Source: Tyzzerella sp. UBA1042 | GTDB lineage: Bacteria > Bacillota > Clostridia > Lachnospirales > Anaerotignaceae | Reading direction: 5' to 3' | Length of the DNA: 5,935 nt | Assembly (NCBI GenBank): GCA_002316675.1 | Contig: DCDZ01000023.1 | Span: forward strand, 14,029-19,963 | In this document: positions 5,865 through 5,935 of the stretch, piece after piece | Numbering within the stretch: the first letter of the stretch is position 1 | How the letters are laid out: every line of letters starts with the position of its first letter | The notes under the pieces: model-generated | What the model was told of the DNA's origin: nothing | The model's input: only the letters and a program-made list of their open reading frames with translations | Databases searched by the model: none | Made by a program: the position numbers and the translations under genes

Positions 5865-5888
5865 CAAGTACCATTTTATCAGTACTTG
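5865..5888. promoter_or_regulatory. Inverted repeat upstream of ribH
   Basis: CAAGTAC (5865-5871) and GTACTTG (5882-5888) form a perfect 7-bp inverted repeat around a 10-base spacer, starting 21 nt before the ribH ATG and ending just upstream of its ribosome binding site. As RNA it is a modest hairpin without a T tract, so it is a poor terminator. As DNA it has the symmetry of a repressor site. Its role is not known. Confidence 0.4.
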
Positions 5889-5935
5889 CATTTATTTTTT
5901 ATTAATTCTTCCTGTAATCTATTGGTCCGAAATGT
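5879..5935 (-). CDS. Possible C-terminal end of an upstream gene (partial)
   Basis: An open frame enters from the window edge and ends at TGA 5881-5879, giving 18 residues (FRTNRLQEELIKNKCKY at the end). The charged, lysine-rich composition would suit a protein C-terminus. It would end 35 nt before ribH, consistent with an operon. I do not recognise it as the end of RibBA or any other riboflavin protein, and so short a frame could be chance. Confidence 0.2.
   Translation of the reverse strand, partial: TFRTNRLQEELIKNKCKY

Noticed and set aside
5844..5935. FMN riboswitch (RFN element) upstream of ribH
   Set aside because: None of the conserved RFN core segments is visible in the 92 nt available; one could still lie beyond the window upstream of a longer operon.

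Overview
The window looks like chromosome from a low-to-mid GC member of the Clostridia (Firmicutes), possibly Lachnospirales-like. The basis is the set of gene families: a methionine aminopeptidase with an N-terminal SEC-C zinc motif, a YtvI-type AI-2E family membrane protein, a Bacillus-like lumazine synthase, strong GGAGG-type ribosome binding sites, and a tRNA whose CCA end is not encoded. This placement is inference; no 16S or other diagnostic marker is present.

Left part (1 to about 1830): the 3' part of a tRNA-Leu(CAG) gene is followed by a terminator and then by an AT-rich scar of a mobile element. The scar holds the N-terminal half of a tyrosine integrase joined in frame to the last ~38 residues of what looks like a large serine recombinase, a terminator, and a membrane-anchored protein of unknown function (173 aa). 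It ends where a minus-strand MFS transporter gene loses everything after roughly its first 123 codons. An element that entered at the tRNA and was later reduced by deletion, taking the end of the transporter gene with it, explains this layout.

Middle part (about 1831 to 3504): the broken MFS gene lies 17 nt behind map (methionine aminopeptidase) on the minus strand, probably as one transcript. Divergent from map is a 34-codon reading frame that begins like cysteine synthase (CysK) and ends like cysteine synthase with nothing in between. I read it as a cysK gene that lost its interior by an in-frame deletion while keeping its own start, upstream Shine-Dalgarno-like sequence and stop.

Right part (3501 to 5935): a TraX-family membrane protein starts inside the stop of the cysK remnant (ATGA overlap). 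It converges on a minus-strand ytvI-like permease gene, which has a clear terminator, ribosome binding site and probable promoter. Upstream of that on the same strand is ribH (lumazine synthase), complete with all catalytic residues, and a possible tail of another gene at the window edge.

The window shows no CRISPR array, no complete insertion sequence and no obvious new multi-gene system. Its most unusual property is three separate deletion-type junctions (integrase/recombinase chimera, MFS truncation, cysK collapse) within about 2.6 kb, two of which kept the reading frame.
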